A DNA stretch of 64,000 nt from an uncultured Clostridia bacterium (GTDB lineage: Bacteria; Bacillota; Clostridia; Oscillospirales; Acutalibacteraceae): positions 28,541-92,540 of the forward strand of contig CALYBL010000014.1 in the NCBI GenBank assembly GCA_944412495.1. The letters are read 5' to 3'. The first letter of the stretch is position 1. Each line of letters begins with the position of its first letter. A program made the translations under genes and the position numbers. Of the stretch, positions 41,574-49,962 are shown piece after piece. The notes beneath the pieces were generated by a model that saw nothing but the letters and a program-made list of their open reading frames with translations, had not been told where the DNA came from and searched no databases.

Positions 41574-42939
41574 TCCTCCTTATAATTTTTCCCGAAGCGT
41601 TTTTATCCAGACTGCTTACAATTTCAATTTTTGCCGGGATGTGCGCGGCCGGCAGCCGTTCTATGCACATTTTTCTGACCTCGTCCCGGCTGTTAAAGCT
41701 GCCCGTGATTTTCAGACCTATCTGCGTTGTGCCGTTTTTGTCCTTATAAGGGTAAATCAGCGCATCCTTGGTGCGGCTGTCCTCCTTTAATGCCGCCTCA
41801 AGCTCCTGCGGATAGATGTTCAGCCCTGCCCGTATAATCAGGTCATCGCTCCGCCCGACGATTTTAAGCCAGCCGCTGCTGTCTATCTCTGCAATATCTC
41901 CGGTGCATAGCCAGCCGCTGCGCAGCTTTTCCCGTGAAAGCTCCGGGGCGTTATAATATCCGGACATAAGGCTCGGCCCTTTTACCCACAGCATGCCGCG
42001 CTGGTTTTTGGAGAGAGCTTTCCCCGAAGCGTCCCGTATTTCAAGCTTTACGGACGCGAGCGGCACGCCGACACGGTCGGGTGCTTTGTCAAAGTCCTCG
42101 GGCGGCATGTAGCTGACCCTCGGCCCCGCCTCGGTCAGCCCGTAAACATGATATATCTTGGAGTCCGGAAGCCCCTCTCTGAGCCTTATCCCAACATCCC
42201 TGCTCATGCATTCGCCGCTTACGACAACATGCTTTAAGGGAAGCCGGCTGCTTTCGCGGGCAAATCTCAGCAGCAGGCTTAAAAGCGTGGGCGTGCCTCC
42301 GAATACCGTGACGTCGTTTTCCCTTATTAGTCTGGCCAGCAGCGCGGGATTAAATTTTTCTGAGCAGAATATGATTTTTGCGCCCTTTACGAGTGCCGTC
42401 AGGAATTCGCCGGTAAGCACCGCGCAGTGATACAGCGGGCGGGAAATCAAAATTGTATCTGAGTCATCTGCTTTAAAATATTTGCAGATGTCCTCAACAT
42501 TTGATACTATGGCGTTTTCCTCCAGCATGGCTCCCTTCGGCACGCCGGTTGTACCGGAGGTCCACATTATAAGTGCGGGCATGCTTTCATAAGTGGGAGC
42601 ATTGCAGCCGTCGACGCGGTAAATCCGCAAAGCTCCGTCAATATCGCTTATCAGACAGGAGGGCCTGCATGCCTGCAGGATTTTTTTGACATGCGCGCTG
42701 CCATACCGTGCTGAGAGCGGTACTGCCGTAGTGCCGGCGGCAAAGCAGCCAAGCAGCGCCATTGCGTTTGCCATTTCCGACCGGCAGCATATTGCGCACA
42801 GTGCTTCTCCCGAAAGCCTTTGGGCAAGTATTTCCGCATATACGACAAGCTCCTCATACGTCATAAAGGCGCCCTCTTCCCCGACCTTCTGCGACGGTCG
42901 GCTGAGCATGTGCTCTTTTAAATACATCCATAGATTCAT
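41560..42939 (-). CDS. Adenylate-forming acyl/aminoacyl ligase (ANL superfamily)
   Basis: 459 residues. P-loop MWTSGTTGVPKG (125-136), YGLTEAG (A5), STGD-like CTGDIAEID (A7), GRSDDLIIRAGLNIYPQELE (A8) and the C-terminal catalytic lysine in NASGKIIR. These enzymes activate a carboxylate with ATP and load it on CoA or a carrier protein. The acyl carrier protein gene just upstream makes ACP the probable acceptor. The N-terminal domain is somewhat short. The start at 42939 has AGGAG upstream. Substrate could be a fatty, hydroxy or amino acid; sequence does not tell. Confidence 0.85.
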   Translation of the reverse strand: MNLWMYLKEHMLSRPSQKVGEEGAFMTYEELVVYAEILAQRLSGEALCAICCRSEMANAMALLGCFAAGTTAVPLSARYGSAHVKKILQACRPSCLISDIDGALRIYRVDGCNAPTYESMPALIMWTSGTTGVPKGAMLEENAIVSNVEDICKYFKADDSDTILISRPLYHCAVLTGEFLTALVKGAKIIFCSEKFNPALLARLIRENDVTVFGGTPTLLSLLLRFARESSRLPLKHVVVSGECMSRDVGIRLREGLPDSKIYHVYGLTEAGPRVSYMPPEDFDKAPDRVGVPLASVKLEIRDASGKALSKNQRGMLWVKGPSLMSGYYNAPELSREKLRSGWLCTGDIAEIDSSGWLKIVGRSDDLIIRAGLNIYPQELEAALKEDSRTKDALIYPYKDKNGTTQIGLKITGSFNSRDEVRKMCIERLPAAHIPAKIEIVSSLDKNASGKIIRRNENA

Positions 42940-43160
42940 TGCGCTTCTCCTTTCGACGGTGCATAATACTTTGTCACCTGCTGGGCTGGATAGAAGACAT
43001 CCTTCGGTGCCGCGCTGGATACAAAGGCACGATTTATATTTAGTGATACCCGCAAAGCCTCTGCTCAGACGTGCACAGGTCCGCAGCCCGGCAGTGCTCC
43101 GTGCAGACACGGGACTTTTATCTTAAGTGGTGGCCGGACACGTATTGCAGGAAACATACG

Positions 43161-43571
43161 TTATTCATCGGCTTTGTCGCCGATATCCTCCATGCTTTCG
43201 TTACCGGCTTCACTGCCGATGCCGCCGGCAGCTTTGCCGTCGACTTCATCTCCACGGTTTTTATCGGCCTTGTTATCAGCTTCGCCGGTGCTTTTGCCGT
43301 CGGCTTTACCGCCGGCTTTTTCGCCGCACTCGCTGCCGGACTCGCAGTAGGCGGAAACCATCTCAGCAACATCTGAAACCGTTTCCAGCTCAAACGGGTC
43401 CATATCCGACTCATCAAGCTCAATCATCAGGGCGTCCTCAAGCTCAATAAGCAGAGTTACCAGTCCGAAGCTGTCAAGTCCGATATCCTCCTGAAGCCGG
43501 CTTTCCGGCGTTATTTCATCGCATTCTATTACGCCGTGTATAATTTCCATTACTTTTTCGGTTAAGTTCAT
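43161..43571 (-). CDS. Acyl carrier protein with a low-complexity tail
   Basis: 136 residues. Residues 1-80 are a standard carrier protein with the phosphopantetheine serine at 34 (GLDSFGLVTLL) and acidic helix 2. Residues 81-136 are an unusual repetitive tail rich in G, K, A, D and E (GEKAGGKADGKSTGEADNKAD). Most ACPs stop near residue 80. The tail is encoded by a tandem-like pattern around CGGCTTTGCCG. The gene overlaps the kinase-like gene by four bases. It likely carries the product of the adjacent ligase. Confidence 0.85.
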   Translation of the reverse strand: MNLTEKVMEIIHGVIECDEITPESRLQEDIGLDSFGLVTLLIELEDALMIELDESDMDPFELETVSDVAEMVSAYCESGSECGEKAGGKADGKSTGEADNKADKNRGDEVDGKAAGGIGSEAGNESMEDIGDKADE

Positions 43572-44209
43572 TTTTTAGCCTCCATAATTTCTTTTGCTCT
43601 GTAAATAACCTCGGTGTATGTTTCTTCCGGAGAAGCTTCGGTAGACAGCAGTATTCCTCCGTTTTTCCGGCAGATTCTAATATAGTTGTCCCGCAGCCGG
43701 TACTGCAGCTCCATGTCGATATACCGCGTTTCTTCCTCCGGGCGGCTTCTCACCCGCGCCACCGCCGTCTCAACCGGAACATCAAAGAAGAAGGCAATAT
43801 CCGGCCTTATAACCGACTTTGCGGCCTCGTATATCCATCTGTCCCCTTCAAAGCCGCGGGCGCGCAGGTTGGCAAGGCAGGAGTAAAAATAGCGGTCGCT
43901 CAGCACTACCTTGCCCTTTTCCATTTGAGGGACAATGACCTTGCTCACGTGCTGCAGCCTGTCCGAGGCCGCCAGAAGCGAAAGGCTCCTGTAGTCGTAG
44001 CCGCTGTGGTCCGGGCAGTCCATGTATGTACGGAATATATCCGAATTTCTTACTGCGTCGGTCGGCTGCTTTGTCACAAATACCTCACACGTCTGCGAGA
44101 GCTCCTTTGCCAGCCGCGAAAGCATAGTGGTCTTGCCGCAGCCGTCAAGCCCGCAGAAGGTGATAAGCAGTCCGCCGGTTTTGTTTTTGTACATATTTAG
44201 TTTTCGCAT
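43568..44209 (-). CDS. Thymidylate kinase-like P-loop kinase
   Basis: 213 residues: P-loop GLDGCGKTT near residue 20, LSDRYFYSCLA (DRY/H-type motif), and a lid-like R-rich segment VARVRSRPEEETRYID. This is the dTMP kinase fold. In an operon with a nucleotidyltransferase and carrier protein it is more likely a specialised kinase of a biosynthetic or modification pathway than the housekeeping Tmk, which is expected elsewhere. It follows the nucleotidyltransferase gene after three bases and overlaps the ACP gene by four. Confidence 0.8.
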   Translation of the reverse strand: MRKLNMYKNKTGGLLITFCGLDGCGKTTMLSRLAKELSQTCEVFVTKQPTDAVRNSDIFRTYMDCPDHSGYDYRSLSLLAASDRLQHVSKVIVPQMEKGKVVLSDRYFYSCLANLRARGFEGDRWIYEAAKSVIRPDIAFFFDVPVETAVARVRSRPEEETRYIDMELQYRLRDNYIRICRKNGGILLSTEASPEETYTEVIYRAKEIMEAKK

Positions 44210-44212
44210 TAC

Positions 44213-45286
44213 TTATATCTCCTTTAGCAAAGACTCGCGGTTTTTGGCAAAAAAGCGGTTTTGGATATTTTTCTCCGTGTAAATAAACCGCTTGTGCTCA
44301 GACGGAGCAATGACTGTATGCAGAATGTCATAATTGCCCTTAAGATAAGCACGTGCCGTTCTTTGAGCATTATCCTCCGGTATGCCGAGCAGCTCGCTTG
44401 TCCAAAGTATGACGCAGCCGCATATATCTCCCATTCCGAGCCGCCGTGCCCTCTCCAAAGTTTTGCGGAGGTCATCGTCCGTGAGCCTGTTAAGAAGCAG
44501 ATAAATGTCGCTGAATTTATACAGCGTCATATCTCTCCTCATTTTTATCCATGGCAATGTCGTGGCCTCCTTATAGAGGTGGCTGCACAAATGGATAAAA
44601 AAGTCGTATTTATCAAGCGTTATAATGGTGGCGCTGCCTGTTGTTACCTCCTCAGCGCGCTCCAGCATGCTGCTGAGTGACTGTGTATCGCTGTTTTTGT
44701 AGTCGAGCGAAAAGTTGATATCGACCTCGAAATAGCGCATGTACGGCAGTCTGACCTCCAGGATATACGGTACGGTTTCGCCTCTCGTCATTTTGGATTC
44801 TATTATCTCGCGCCGGGTTGCCGGCTTAAACACTCCGCCCTGTACGCTTCCCTGCCTGAAGCCGGCGTCAGAGAGGGCCTCGCCAAGTGCCGTAACGCTC
44901 TCCGGGTGCGTCAGCAAATCGATGTCGTTGGAGGTCCTGTAGCCCGCCGGATAAAGCCCGCAGAGCAGCGCGCCCTTGAGCATAGCGTATTTGCCTTTCT
45001 GACTGCTGAGTGTTTTATAAAGCATATCGGCGCACTTAAAAAAGCTTTCGTTTTTTTCAAGGTTCTGCCTGTATGCATCGGCGAGAGAATTTCGAAATTC
45101 ACGGTTCAGTCTGCTCAGCAGCCCGCCTTTTTCCAGCGTCCCGTAAGCGGCCGCCTGCATGCGGTTGCAGAACAGGTATCCAAGCACCTCTTCGCTGGCA
45201 TATTTGTCAGTCAATATTTCAAGCCGGCTGCTTTTTTCCTCAAAGCGGCACAGCTGTAAAAACAGTTCCTTTTCGTATTTATTCAT
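44213..45286 (-). CDS. Nucleotidyltransferase family protein (NTP_transf_5 type)
   Basis: 357 residues. AMLKGALLCGLYPAGYRTSNDIDLL contains the lysine/glycine and the DxD metal site (Asp121, Asp123) of the NTP_transf_5 family, with a later aspartate in FEVDINFSLDY. Members are seen in polysaccharide and lasso-peptide clusters, and are thought to transfer nucleotides or phosphate groups to small molecules or peptides. The ATG overlaps the stop of the regulator by four bases. No signal peptide. Confidence 0.75.
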   Translation of the reverse strand: MNKYEKELFLQLCRFEEKSSRLEILTDKYASEEVLGYLFCNRMQAAAYGTLEKGGLLSRLNREFRNSLADAYRQNLEKNESFFKCADMLYKTLSSQKGKYAMLKGALLCGLYPAGYRTSNDIDLLTHPESVTALGEALSDAGFRQGSVQGGVFKPATRREIIESKMTRGETVPYILEVRLPYMRYFEVDINFSLDYKNSDTQSLSSMLERAEEVTTGSATIITLDKYDFFIHLCSHLYKEATTLPWIKMRRDMTLYKFSDIYLLLNRLTDDDLRKTLERARRLGMGDICGCVILWTSELLGIPEDNAQRTARAYLKGNYDILHTVIAPSEHKRFIYTEKNIQNRFFAKNRESLLKEI

Positions 45287-45663
45287 ATTACTTTTCTCAT
45301 TTCCTTTTTATTTGCCGGCGACGGCTTGGTATAATCGGCAATCAAATTTTTTAAAACCGATATCTCACTGAGGGAGAGCATACGTCCGACACCGCTTTCC
45401 TCGCGTTCAAGCAGCTTATTCAAGACCGCTGCCTCGCTGTCCTTGAAATACATCCTGTCCATAAAGTAGTCGTCCATGACGTATACACCGCCGCCGTATC
45501 TTCCGGCCTGTGTGTAAATGGGCTCGCTCAGGCTCAGAACTTCGATGTCCCTTCTTACGGTCCGCTCAGAAACGCCGAATTCTTGGGCCAGATTCGCTAT
45601 TTTTTCATGCCTTCGGCGACACAGCAGCTTCAGCATCGCCATTCTTCTTTCCGACGTTTCCAA
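45283..45663 (-). CDS. DeoR/HTH_11-type transcriptional regulator
   Basis: 126 residues. The N-terminal winged helix (METSERRMAMLKLLCRRRHE, KIANLAQEFGVSERTVRRDIEVLS) is of the DeoR type, and is followed by a short GGGVYV wing and a small helical C-terminus without the sugar-binding domain. TTG start with GGAGGG ten bases upstream. First gene of the operon, so a probable autoregulator of the nucleotidyltransferase-kinase-ACP-ligase-CYTH set. Confidence 0.8.
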   Translation of the reverse strand: METSERRMAMLKLLCRRRHEKIANLAQEFGVSERTVRRDIEVLSLSEPIYTQAGRYGGGVYVMDDYFMDRMYFKDSEAAVLNKLLEREESGVGRMLSLSEISVLKNLIADYTKPSPANKKEMRKVI

Positions 45664-45734
45664 GCCGTGCTATCCCTCCTTTCGCTGATTAATGTTAAAG
45701 CTCAATCCGGAAAGTCAGTGACCGGATTACAAAG

Positions 45735-45789
45735 TAAAATAAAAACCGGCAAAGCAAAATGACTGCGTCTGCAGCAGCTTTGCTTTGCC
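45735..45789 (-). terminator. Terminator of the Com-like gene
   Basis: An 11-base perfect stem, GGCAAAGCAAA (45748-45758) with TTTGCTTTGCC (45779-45789), is followed on the minus strand by GGTTTTTATTTTAC. It isolates the regulator operon from upstream transcription. Confidence 0.8.
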
Positions 45790-45867
45790 AGGTTCATCTT
45801 GACAGCTTAACAAGTCCAACTTATCTCTTCGGCAAATCTATTCTATTTTTAACGGGCGGCTTAGGAG

Positions 45868-46050
45868 CTATTTTGGCTGAGGCCGCTTAACAGCATCGCC
45901 TGTCGTGGCGCTTACTCCGGCGGAGCTGAAGGTAATCTGGAGAAAGCTTCCGCATTTCGGACAATAGCTTTCTATATACGAATTCGGTGCTCCCCTGAAT
46001 AAATTTCGTCCGCAAACCGGACAGCTTGCTTTATACTTTGGTATATCCAT
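45868..46050 (-). CDS. Com-like zinc-ribbon protein
   Basis: 60 residues with two CxxC pairs, CPVCGRNLFRG and CPKCGSFLQITF. The pattern resembles the Com protein of phage Mu-like prophages, a small zinc-finger RNA-binding activator of mom translation. ATG with AAAGGATG upstream. Divergent from the XRE gene at 46392. A role here is unknown; a general zinc ribbon is the alternative. Confidence 0.6.
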   Translation of the reverse strand: MDIPKYKASCPVCGRNLFRGAPNSYIESYCPKCGSFLQITFSSAGVSATTGDAVKRPQPK

Positions 46051-46259
46051 AGGCTTTGTGCATCCTTTCTTTATTAAATATATGCGCCGGGGGCATTTCC
46101 CCGCAACCCAATAACAGAGCGCCTGAACGTCCTTCTGCCTTGCGGTATTCGGCGGAGTGTTACTGCAAAAATTACATAGTATCTTTCTTCCTTAGCGGGA
46201 TATAGGTTCGCTTTCCCAAGCTAACTCGGCTTTTGTAAACAAATATTTTTGCAAATTGG

Positions 46260-46288
46260 TTGACAGAAGATAACTTCTGTGATAAAAT
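46260..46288 (+). promoter_or_regulatory. Promoter of the ImmR/ImmA-type unit with an internal inverted repeat
   Basis: TTGACA (46260-46265), a 17-base spacer and TAAAAT (46283-46288). The spacer is largely filled by the inverted repeat AGAAGATAACTTCT (46265-46278), so a repressor bound there would block RNA polymerase. Confidence 0.75.
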
Positions 46289-46293
46289 TTTTT

Positions 46294-46358
46294 CGGAAGT
46301 TAGTTGCAGTATAAGTATACACGGCATCCGGAAGTTTGTCAATGAATAATCGGAAGTT
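46294..46358 (+). promoter_or_regulatory. Three CGGAAGTT operator repeats
   Basis: CGGAAGTT occurs at 46294-46301, 46329-46336 and 46351-46358, and its half-site AACTTC lies in the promoter spacer. The 100-base array precedes the XRE gene and is probably its operator. The spacing of 35 and 22 bases is not regular. Confidence 0.65.
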
Positions 46359-46391
46359 TATTTCCGGTATTTAAAAAACGGAGGTTTTACA

Positions 46392-46841
46392 ATGACTTTT
46401 GGTGATAAAGTGAAGCAGGCGCGTCTTGCCGCCAATTTGTCACAAAGCGAGCTGGCGAGGAAAACAGGTATATCGGAACGCTCTCTCTACAGCTATGAGC
46501 GCGGCGGCATAATGCCGCGCAGCGGAAATATCCGCAAAATAGCGGAGGCATTAAATGTTTCGGTGGGATATCTGCTTGACGGGGACGAAACCGATACAAA
46601 GAAAAATATTGATAAAGATATTTTTCTTGCGAACGTAAAGGAGGAGTTTGGATATAAGGGAGTGCGTGAAGCTGAGGAGGTATTAAACCGTGCATCCGCG
46701 CTTTTTGCCGGGGGCGAGCTTGACGAAAGATCCAAGGACATATTCTTCCAGTCTCTAATGGAGGTTTATCTTGAATCTAAACAGGAGGCCAGAACGAAAT
46801 TTTCGAGCAAAAAAAGAGCACCGCGAAAAAATCGCGGCTAA
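46392..46841 (+). CDS. XRE-family repressor (ImmR/CI-like)
   Basis: 149 residues with an N-terminal HTH (TFGDKVKQARLAANLSQSEL, ARKTGISERSLYSYERG, NIRKIAEALNVSVGYLL) and a basic C-terminus (SSKKRAPRKNRG). ATG with GGAGG upstream. The gene after it encodes an ImmA/IrrE-type metallopeptidase, the class of protease that cleaves ImmR-type repressors in ICEBs1 and related elements. Operators lie directly upstream. The array and pair suggest the control switch of a mobile element, although no integrase is in view. Confidence 0.8.
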   Translation: MTFGDKVKQARLAANLSQSELARKTGISERSLYSYERGGIMPRSGNIRKIAEALNVSVGYLLDGDETDTKKNIDKDIFLANVKEEFGYKGVREAEEVLNRASALFAGGELDERSKDIFFQSLMEVYLESKQEARTKFSSKKRAPRKNRG

Positions 46842-47007
46842 ATTCTGACTCTTGATTTGCAAAAATGCGTTTTACTGCTCTTTTATAGGTACCTGTGCTT
46901 CTGCGGCATAAATTTATGCTTTTATTGCTGCAAAATTGATTAAGCGGCCGCGGAAATGCATAAAGAGATGACTGATTTACGTTCTGGACGGAAGGAAAAA
47001 GCACAAG

Positions 47008-47550
47008 ATGATAAATATTGAACATATAGTCGAAAAGGCGCAAGCATTGGCAAAACGATATGGTACGAGAGACCCTTTTTTGTTGTGCAGCGAGCTTGGG
47101 ATAAATGTAAGGCTTAAGGAGCTCGGCACAAAAATAAAAGCGTACTTTTTTTATCAGTCTCGAATAAAAACCATTGTCATAAACCAGAGAACGACGGAAA
47201 ATATCCGCAAGGTTCTGTGCGCGCATGAACTGGGGCATGCGGTTTTGCACCAAAAGCTCGCGGCGATGCACGGCTTTCATGAGCTTGAGCTGTTTGACTG
47301 CGTCAACACTGCGGAATATGAAGCGAATCTTTTTGCGGCCGAGCTGCTTATAGACGACGAAGAGCTGCTGAAGCTTTTAAATGACAGCGAAAAATCCTTT
47401 TTTGATGTTGCGGGGGAGCTGTACGTTCCGGTCGAGCTCCTTGACTTTAAATTTCGCGCTCTCAAGAAACGGGGATATCATATTGAAGCGCCGTATATTT
47501 CTCCGGCAGAATTTTTAAAGGACGACCTTCCCGAGTGCTTTGACTCATAA
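47008..47550 (+). CDS. ImmA/IrrE-type metallopeptidase
   Basis: 180 residues. The zinc motif HELGH is at 73-77 (LCAHELGHAVLHQK), and the third ligand is probably in EYEANLFAAELL near residue 103. Cytosolic. Homologues relieve repression by site-specific cleavage of their cognate XRE repressor. ATG with GGAAGG upstream. 166 bases downstream of the repressor gene and on the same strand. Confidence 0.85.
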   Translation: MINIEHIVEKAQALAKRYGTRDPFLLCSELGINVRLKELGTKIKAYFFYQSRIKTIVINQRTTENIRKVLCAHELGHAVLHQKLAAMHGFHELELFDCVNTAEYEANLFAAELLIDDEELLKLLNDSEKSFFDVAGELYVPVELLDFKFRALKKRGYHIEAPYISPAEFLKDDLPECFDS

Positions 47551-47740
47551 CTCCCTGGAAGCTTGCCTTATGGCGAAAAACGAATAGCGGACCCGCAAAG
47601 CGGTTATTATTTTGAGTGAAACAGGATGCAAAAAGGGCAGCGCTTGCTCCGAAAAGCACCTTCAGGCGTTTGCTTTGGAGTAAAGCTTTTATGCCGTGTA
47701 TGCTTAATTAAGCATTAACTAACATACAGGAGAATATAAA

Positions 47741-48730
47741 ATGGAAAAAGTAATAAATAAAATAACATTTGACCCGCCTATAAAGGGCTATCTCGGCTAT
47801 GCCTTTCCCCTGGGCATACTTTTTGCTGACAGCGACCGCTTCCTGCCGTGGATGTACAGCCATCACAACTATATCATGATGTGCGGCAAAAAGGATTTTA
47901 CAGAATTCAACCAGTCGGATAATGACTGGATGCACGGCAAGGATGGAGTATTCAACAAGCATACAGTAATTTTGCCGAAATATATACTCGAAAAAAAGCA
48001 TATGGTAATTGAAATGATAACTGATTTGATAGAAAATAATTGCTATATCATTGCCAAACCGAACGAATATTATATACCAAAGCGCAGGGCGTATGGGAAG
48101 CGCCACTTTGACCATGAAAACATGGTGTATGGCTTTGATAAATCAGAGGAGACCTTCTGCCTTGCCAGCTACACAGAGGAGGGGTACTATGGCGGCACCG
48201 AGATATCGTTTGATGATTATATTACAGCGCTTAGGGAAAATGAATATGATGATTTTACACTAAATATCATATCGCCTCAAAACGGCTTTGAGCCTAAGTT
48301 TGAGCCGACCAGGTGCAAAACGCTGCTGGAATATTATCTTAGCGGAGTTGATAAGGAATATACGCTTGGTAATTCAGACTATTACCATGGTATAGATGCC
48401 GAGAAAAATCTTTATTATTATCTGGAGTATGTAAGGAGCAATAATAAAATAATTGACGTCAGGTACTTCTATTATTTGTGGGAGCATAAAAAAATAATGC
48501 TTGACCGTATACATTACATGCTTGCAGCCGGCTGCCTTGAGGGCGAGAGCGAAGAGTATGAGAAATATGCGGAGGTTGTAAAAAAAGCAGAGATAGCAAG
48601 GGGCCTTAATTTAAAATATAATCTGACTAAAAGCGAGACCACGCTTAAACGCATGCAGGAGCTTGTATGCCTTATAGTCTGTATAGAGGAAGAGCTTTTG
48701 ACAAAGGTGATGGAAAATATAAAGGCATAA
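47741..48730 (+). CDS. BtrH_N-like protein, possible acyltransferase or peptidase
   Basis: 329 residues, cytosolic, mostly alpha/beta then helical. The middle part (KRHFDHENMVYGFD, FCLASYTEEGYYGGTEISFDDYITAL) resembles the BtrH_N papain-like fold, where an H..D pattern precedes a strand pair. BtrH transfers an acyl group from an acyl carrier protein to an aminoglycoside in butirosin synthesis. An ACP and an ACP-loading ligase are 4-6 kb away, so a shared pathway is possible but speculative. The resemblance is weak and other functions are open. ATG with AGGAGA upstream; a 14-base palindrome lies 27 bases before the start. Confidence 0.45.
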   Translation: MEKVINKITFDPPIKGYLGYAFPLGILFADSDRFLPWMYSHHNYIMMCGKKDFTEFNQSDNDWMHGKDGVFNKHTVILPKYILEKKHMVIEMITDLIENNCYIIAKPNEYYIPKRRAYGKRHFDHENMVYGFDKSEETFCLASYTEEGYYGGTEISFDDYITALRENEYDDFTLNIISPQNGFEPKFEPTRCKTLLEYYLSGVDKEYTLGNSDYYHGIDAEKNLYYYLEYVRSNNKIIDVRYFYYLWEHKKIMLDRIHYMLAAGCLEGESEEYEKYAEVVKKAEIARGLNLKYNLTKSETTLKRMQELVCLIVCIEEELLTKVMENIKA

Positions 48731-48767
48731 TATTGGTAGTGCTGAGCAAAGCCTGCCTTATAAACTG

Positions 48768-48795
48768 AGGGACGACACAGCTGTCGTCCCTTTTA
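48768..48795 (+). terminator. Rho-independent terminator after the BtrH-like gene
   Basis: AGGGACGACA pairs with TGTCGTCCCT around a very short loop, followed by TTTTA. Confidence 0.8.
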
Positions 48796-49102
48796 TCGTA
48801 TAGGTCAAAAATTGAAAAGGAAGGCTTGCCGCTTTTTTGATACGGAAGCATGCAACGGCACAGGCAATAAGAGATAAGTTTACTCAGCCGCAGAAGTTGT
48901 GTAAAAAGTAGCGGAAGTTACCGACGCGGCCTTTTGATTATACGCAAATAAGCGTGAAATAAATAAGAAATCTAAAATTCCGTTCAAAACAGGAAGTGGG
49001 ATGACCGGGATAAATAATAGAGTAAGGAGGAGCTGAGTAGGGCCTCGTAGGGAGGTAATCAGCGAAAAAGAAAAGAAAGAAAAAGGAAAGAAGGAAAGAG
49101 AT
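48796..49102. other. Gene-free leader before the DUF1906 gene
   Basis: About 300 bases without a supported frame. The last 60 bases are extremely purine-rich (GAAAAAGAAAAG-type) and include the ribosome site of the DUF1906 gene. Confidence 0.4.
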
Positions 49103-49918
49103 ATGGCATGCAGGAATGCATACAGGATAGAAGATACAGGGAACATAGCTGATACGAGTCAGCAGATAAGGACAGAGGCGGCAATGACAGGCTGCGGCAT
49201 AGGGGACGGAGGACTCATGTTCGGAGTGGAATCGGAGTCAAGCGCCAATACGCGTCTGCAGAATAATCTGACAGAGCTTGAATGGGTTGCAAGGAACAAG
49301 GTATACCCGAACTTCTGGGGCAGGCGTATAACAGGAGAAAACAGCCTGACAAAGGAGGAGATAGATTTTATCCACAGCAAGGGCTGTAAGGTAGCGGCGA
49401 TATACACGTCGTCCCAGAGCAAGGCAACAGCAGAGCAGGGAGAGATAGATGCGAAGAAGGCGTCGGTTGCGGCGCTGGAGCTCGGCATCCCGGCAGGAGC
49501 AGCAATATTTTTGGAGATAGAGGAGAGCGAGTCCGTTACCACAGATTACATGGCAGGGTATGCAAGAGCCATTTTGTCAGAAGGGTATGTACCGGGCTTT
49601 AGAGCGAACACCGACTCGGCCTTTGGCTTTGACCGGCAGTACAGCGGGGGTATGCAGTCAGACAAGGAGCTGTTTGGTCAGTGCCTTATCTGGGCACTGT
49701 CACCTACGCTTGAGGAGTATGACAGCATCACAACCACACATCTGATACATCCCGACAACTGGGGACCTTATGCACCGTCCGGGATAACACGCGACAGGAT
49801 AGCCGTTTGGCAGTATGGGAAGAAGTGTCATCCCATTAACGATGACTCGGGCAAGGAAACGGTGTTCAACATAAATCTTGTGAAAGATAGACAAATGATT
49901 ATAAATGTAATGTTTTGA
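49103..49918 (+). CDS. DUF1906 glycoside-hydrolase-like protein
   Basis: 271 residues matching the DUF1906/Rv2525c-like TIM-barrel domain: NFWGRRIT, LTKEEIDFIHSKGCKVAAIY, AAIFLEIEE with the acidic active-site-like pair, and a final IAVWQYGKKCH strand typical of phage lysozyme-like barrels. The family is often fused to cell-wall-binding modules and linked to envelope hydrolysis. No signal peptide, so export would need a holin or lysis. 44 bases before the Big_2 effector gene and probably co-expressed. Confidence 0.75.
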   Translation: MACRNAYRIEDTGNIADTSQQIRTEAAMTGCGIGDGGLMFGVESESSANTRLQNNLTELEWVARNKVYPNFWGRRITGENSLTKEEIDFIHSKGCKVAAIYTSSQSKATAEQGEIDAKKASVAALELGIPAGAAIFLEIEESESVTTDYMAGYARAILSEGYVPGFRANTDSAFGFDRQYSGGMQSDKELFGQCLIWALSPTLEEYDSITTTHLIHPDNWGPYAPSGITRDRIAVWQYGKKCHPINDDSGKETVFNINLVKDRQMIINVMF

Positions 49919-49962
49919 CTTGTATATTATTTAAAGAGAGTGTATAATAGGGAGGAAAGAAA

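Noticed and set aside
43071..43376. Hydrophobic plus-strand frame opposite the ACP tail
   Set aside because: It is the antisense reading of the low-complexity K/A/D tail, which gives F/A/V-rich strings by chance.
49920..49948. TTGTAT-17-TATAAT directly before the Big_2 effector gene
   Set aside because: The expected start point would fall on or after the ribosome site, so it could not give a normal leader; co-transcription with the DUF1906 gene is more likely.
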